Position numbers and translations under genes: made by a program
The notes under the pieces: model-generated
Told to the model about the DNA's origin: nothing
Seen by the model: only the letters and a program-made list of their open reading frames with translations
Database searches by the model: none
NCBI GenBank assembly: GCA_964408125.1
Contig: CAYOYC010000012.1
Location: forward strand, 1 to 19,402
DNA: 19,402 nt
Reading direction: 5' to 3'
DNA from: CABMGO01 sp964408125
GTDB taxonomy: Archaea; Nanobdellota; Nanobdellia; Pacearchaeales; GW2011-AR1
In this document: positions 19,390 through 19,402 of the stretch, piece by piece
Layout of the letters: every line of letters begins with the position of its first letter
How positions within the stretch are numbered: the first letter of the stretch is position 1

Positions 19390-19402
19390 TGAAGTCTTTA
19401 TC

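Overview
The window looks like a piece of chromosome from an AT-rich archaeon, most likely a DPANN lineage of the Woesearchaeota/Pacearchaeota/Nanoarchaeota type. The evidence is archaeal-only or archaeal-type ribosomal proteins (S19e, L39e, L31e, L7Ae, S28e, L24e), a TATA-binding protein, an archaeal ATP-dependent DNA ligase, TATA boxes centred about 25-30 nt before most first-gene start codons, short proteins, and several secreted or cytoplasmic families with no recognisable relative. The exact lineage is an inference. I recognise no rRNA, tRNA, CRISPR array or insertion sequence.

Layout. 1-1540: a small PLDc_N-like membrane protein, a gene-free but hairpin-rich interval (399-740), then a secreted duplicated-domain protein with a 53-aa one-helix partner. 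1633-4295: thioredoxin (-), DNA ligase (+) and a DnaQ/PolB-type exonuclease (-) that ends next to the ligase stop codon. 4374-6917: a large envelope protein with cysteine/tryptophan modules, then tbp with two identical TATA boxes. 7020-8313: a tightly overlapping four-gene run of winged-helix antitoxin candidate, RelE/ParE-like toxin, stand-alone NFACT-R (DUF814) protein and YhbY/CRM RNA-binding protein. 8303-8581: an unknown convergent gene. 8767-10020: the S19e-L39e-L31e operon, with a structured leader. 10137-17147: a block dominated by unrecognised genes, with an MNT-like nucleotidyltransferase, a 630-aa endonuclease-IV-like TIM barrel and a small P-loop kinase among them. 17198-19239: a NIF3 family protein and the L7Ae-S28e-(His-rich unknown)-L24e operon on the minus strand.

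How the genes fit together. The theme outside the unknown block is translation and ribosome biogenesis: six ribosomal proteins, YhbY, NFACT-R and a probable ribosome-linked toxin. Several regulatory structures can be read directly: a candidate kink-turn in the L7Ae leader, two hairpins (one masking a GGAG) in the S19e leader, and a second TATA box over the predicted tbp transcription start. The most original candidates are the toxin/NFACT-R/YhbY operon, the His-rich gene inside the L7Ae operon, and the 10.1-17.1 kb unknown block centred on the oversized metal-ligand-bearing TIM barrel. All family assignments were made by eye; no database search was run.
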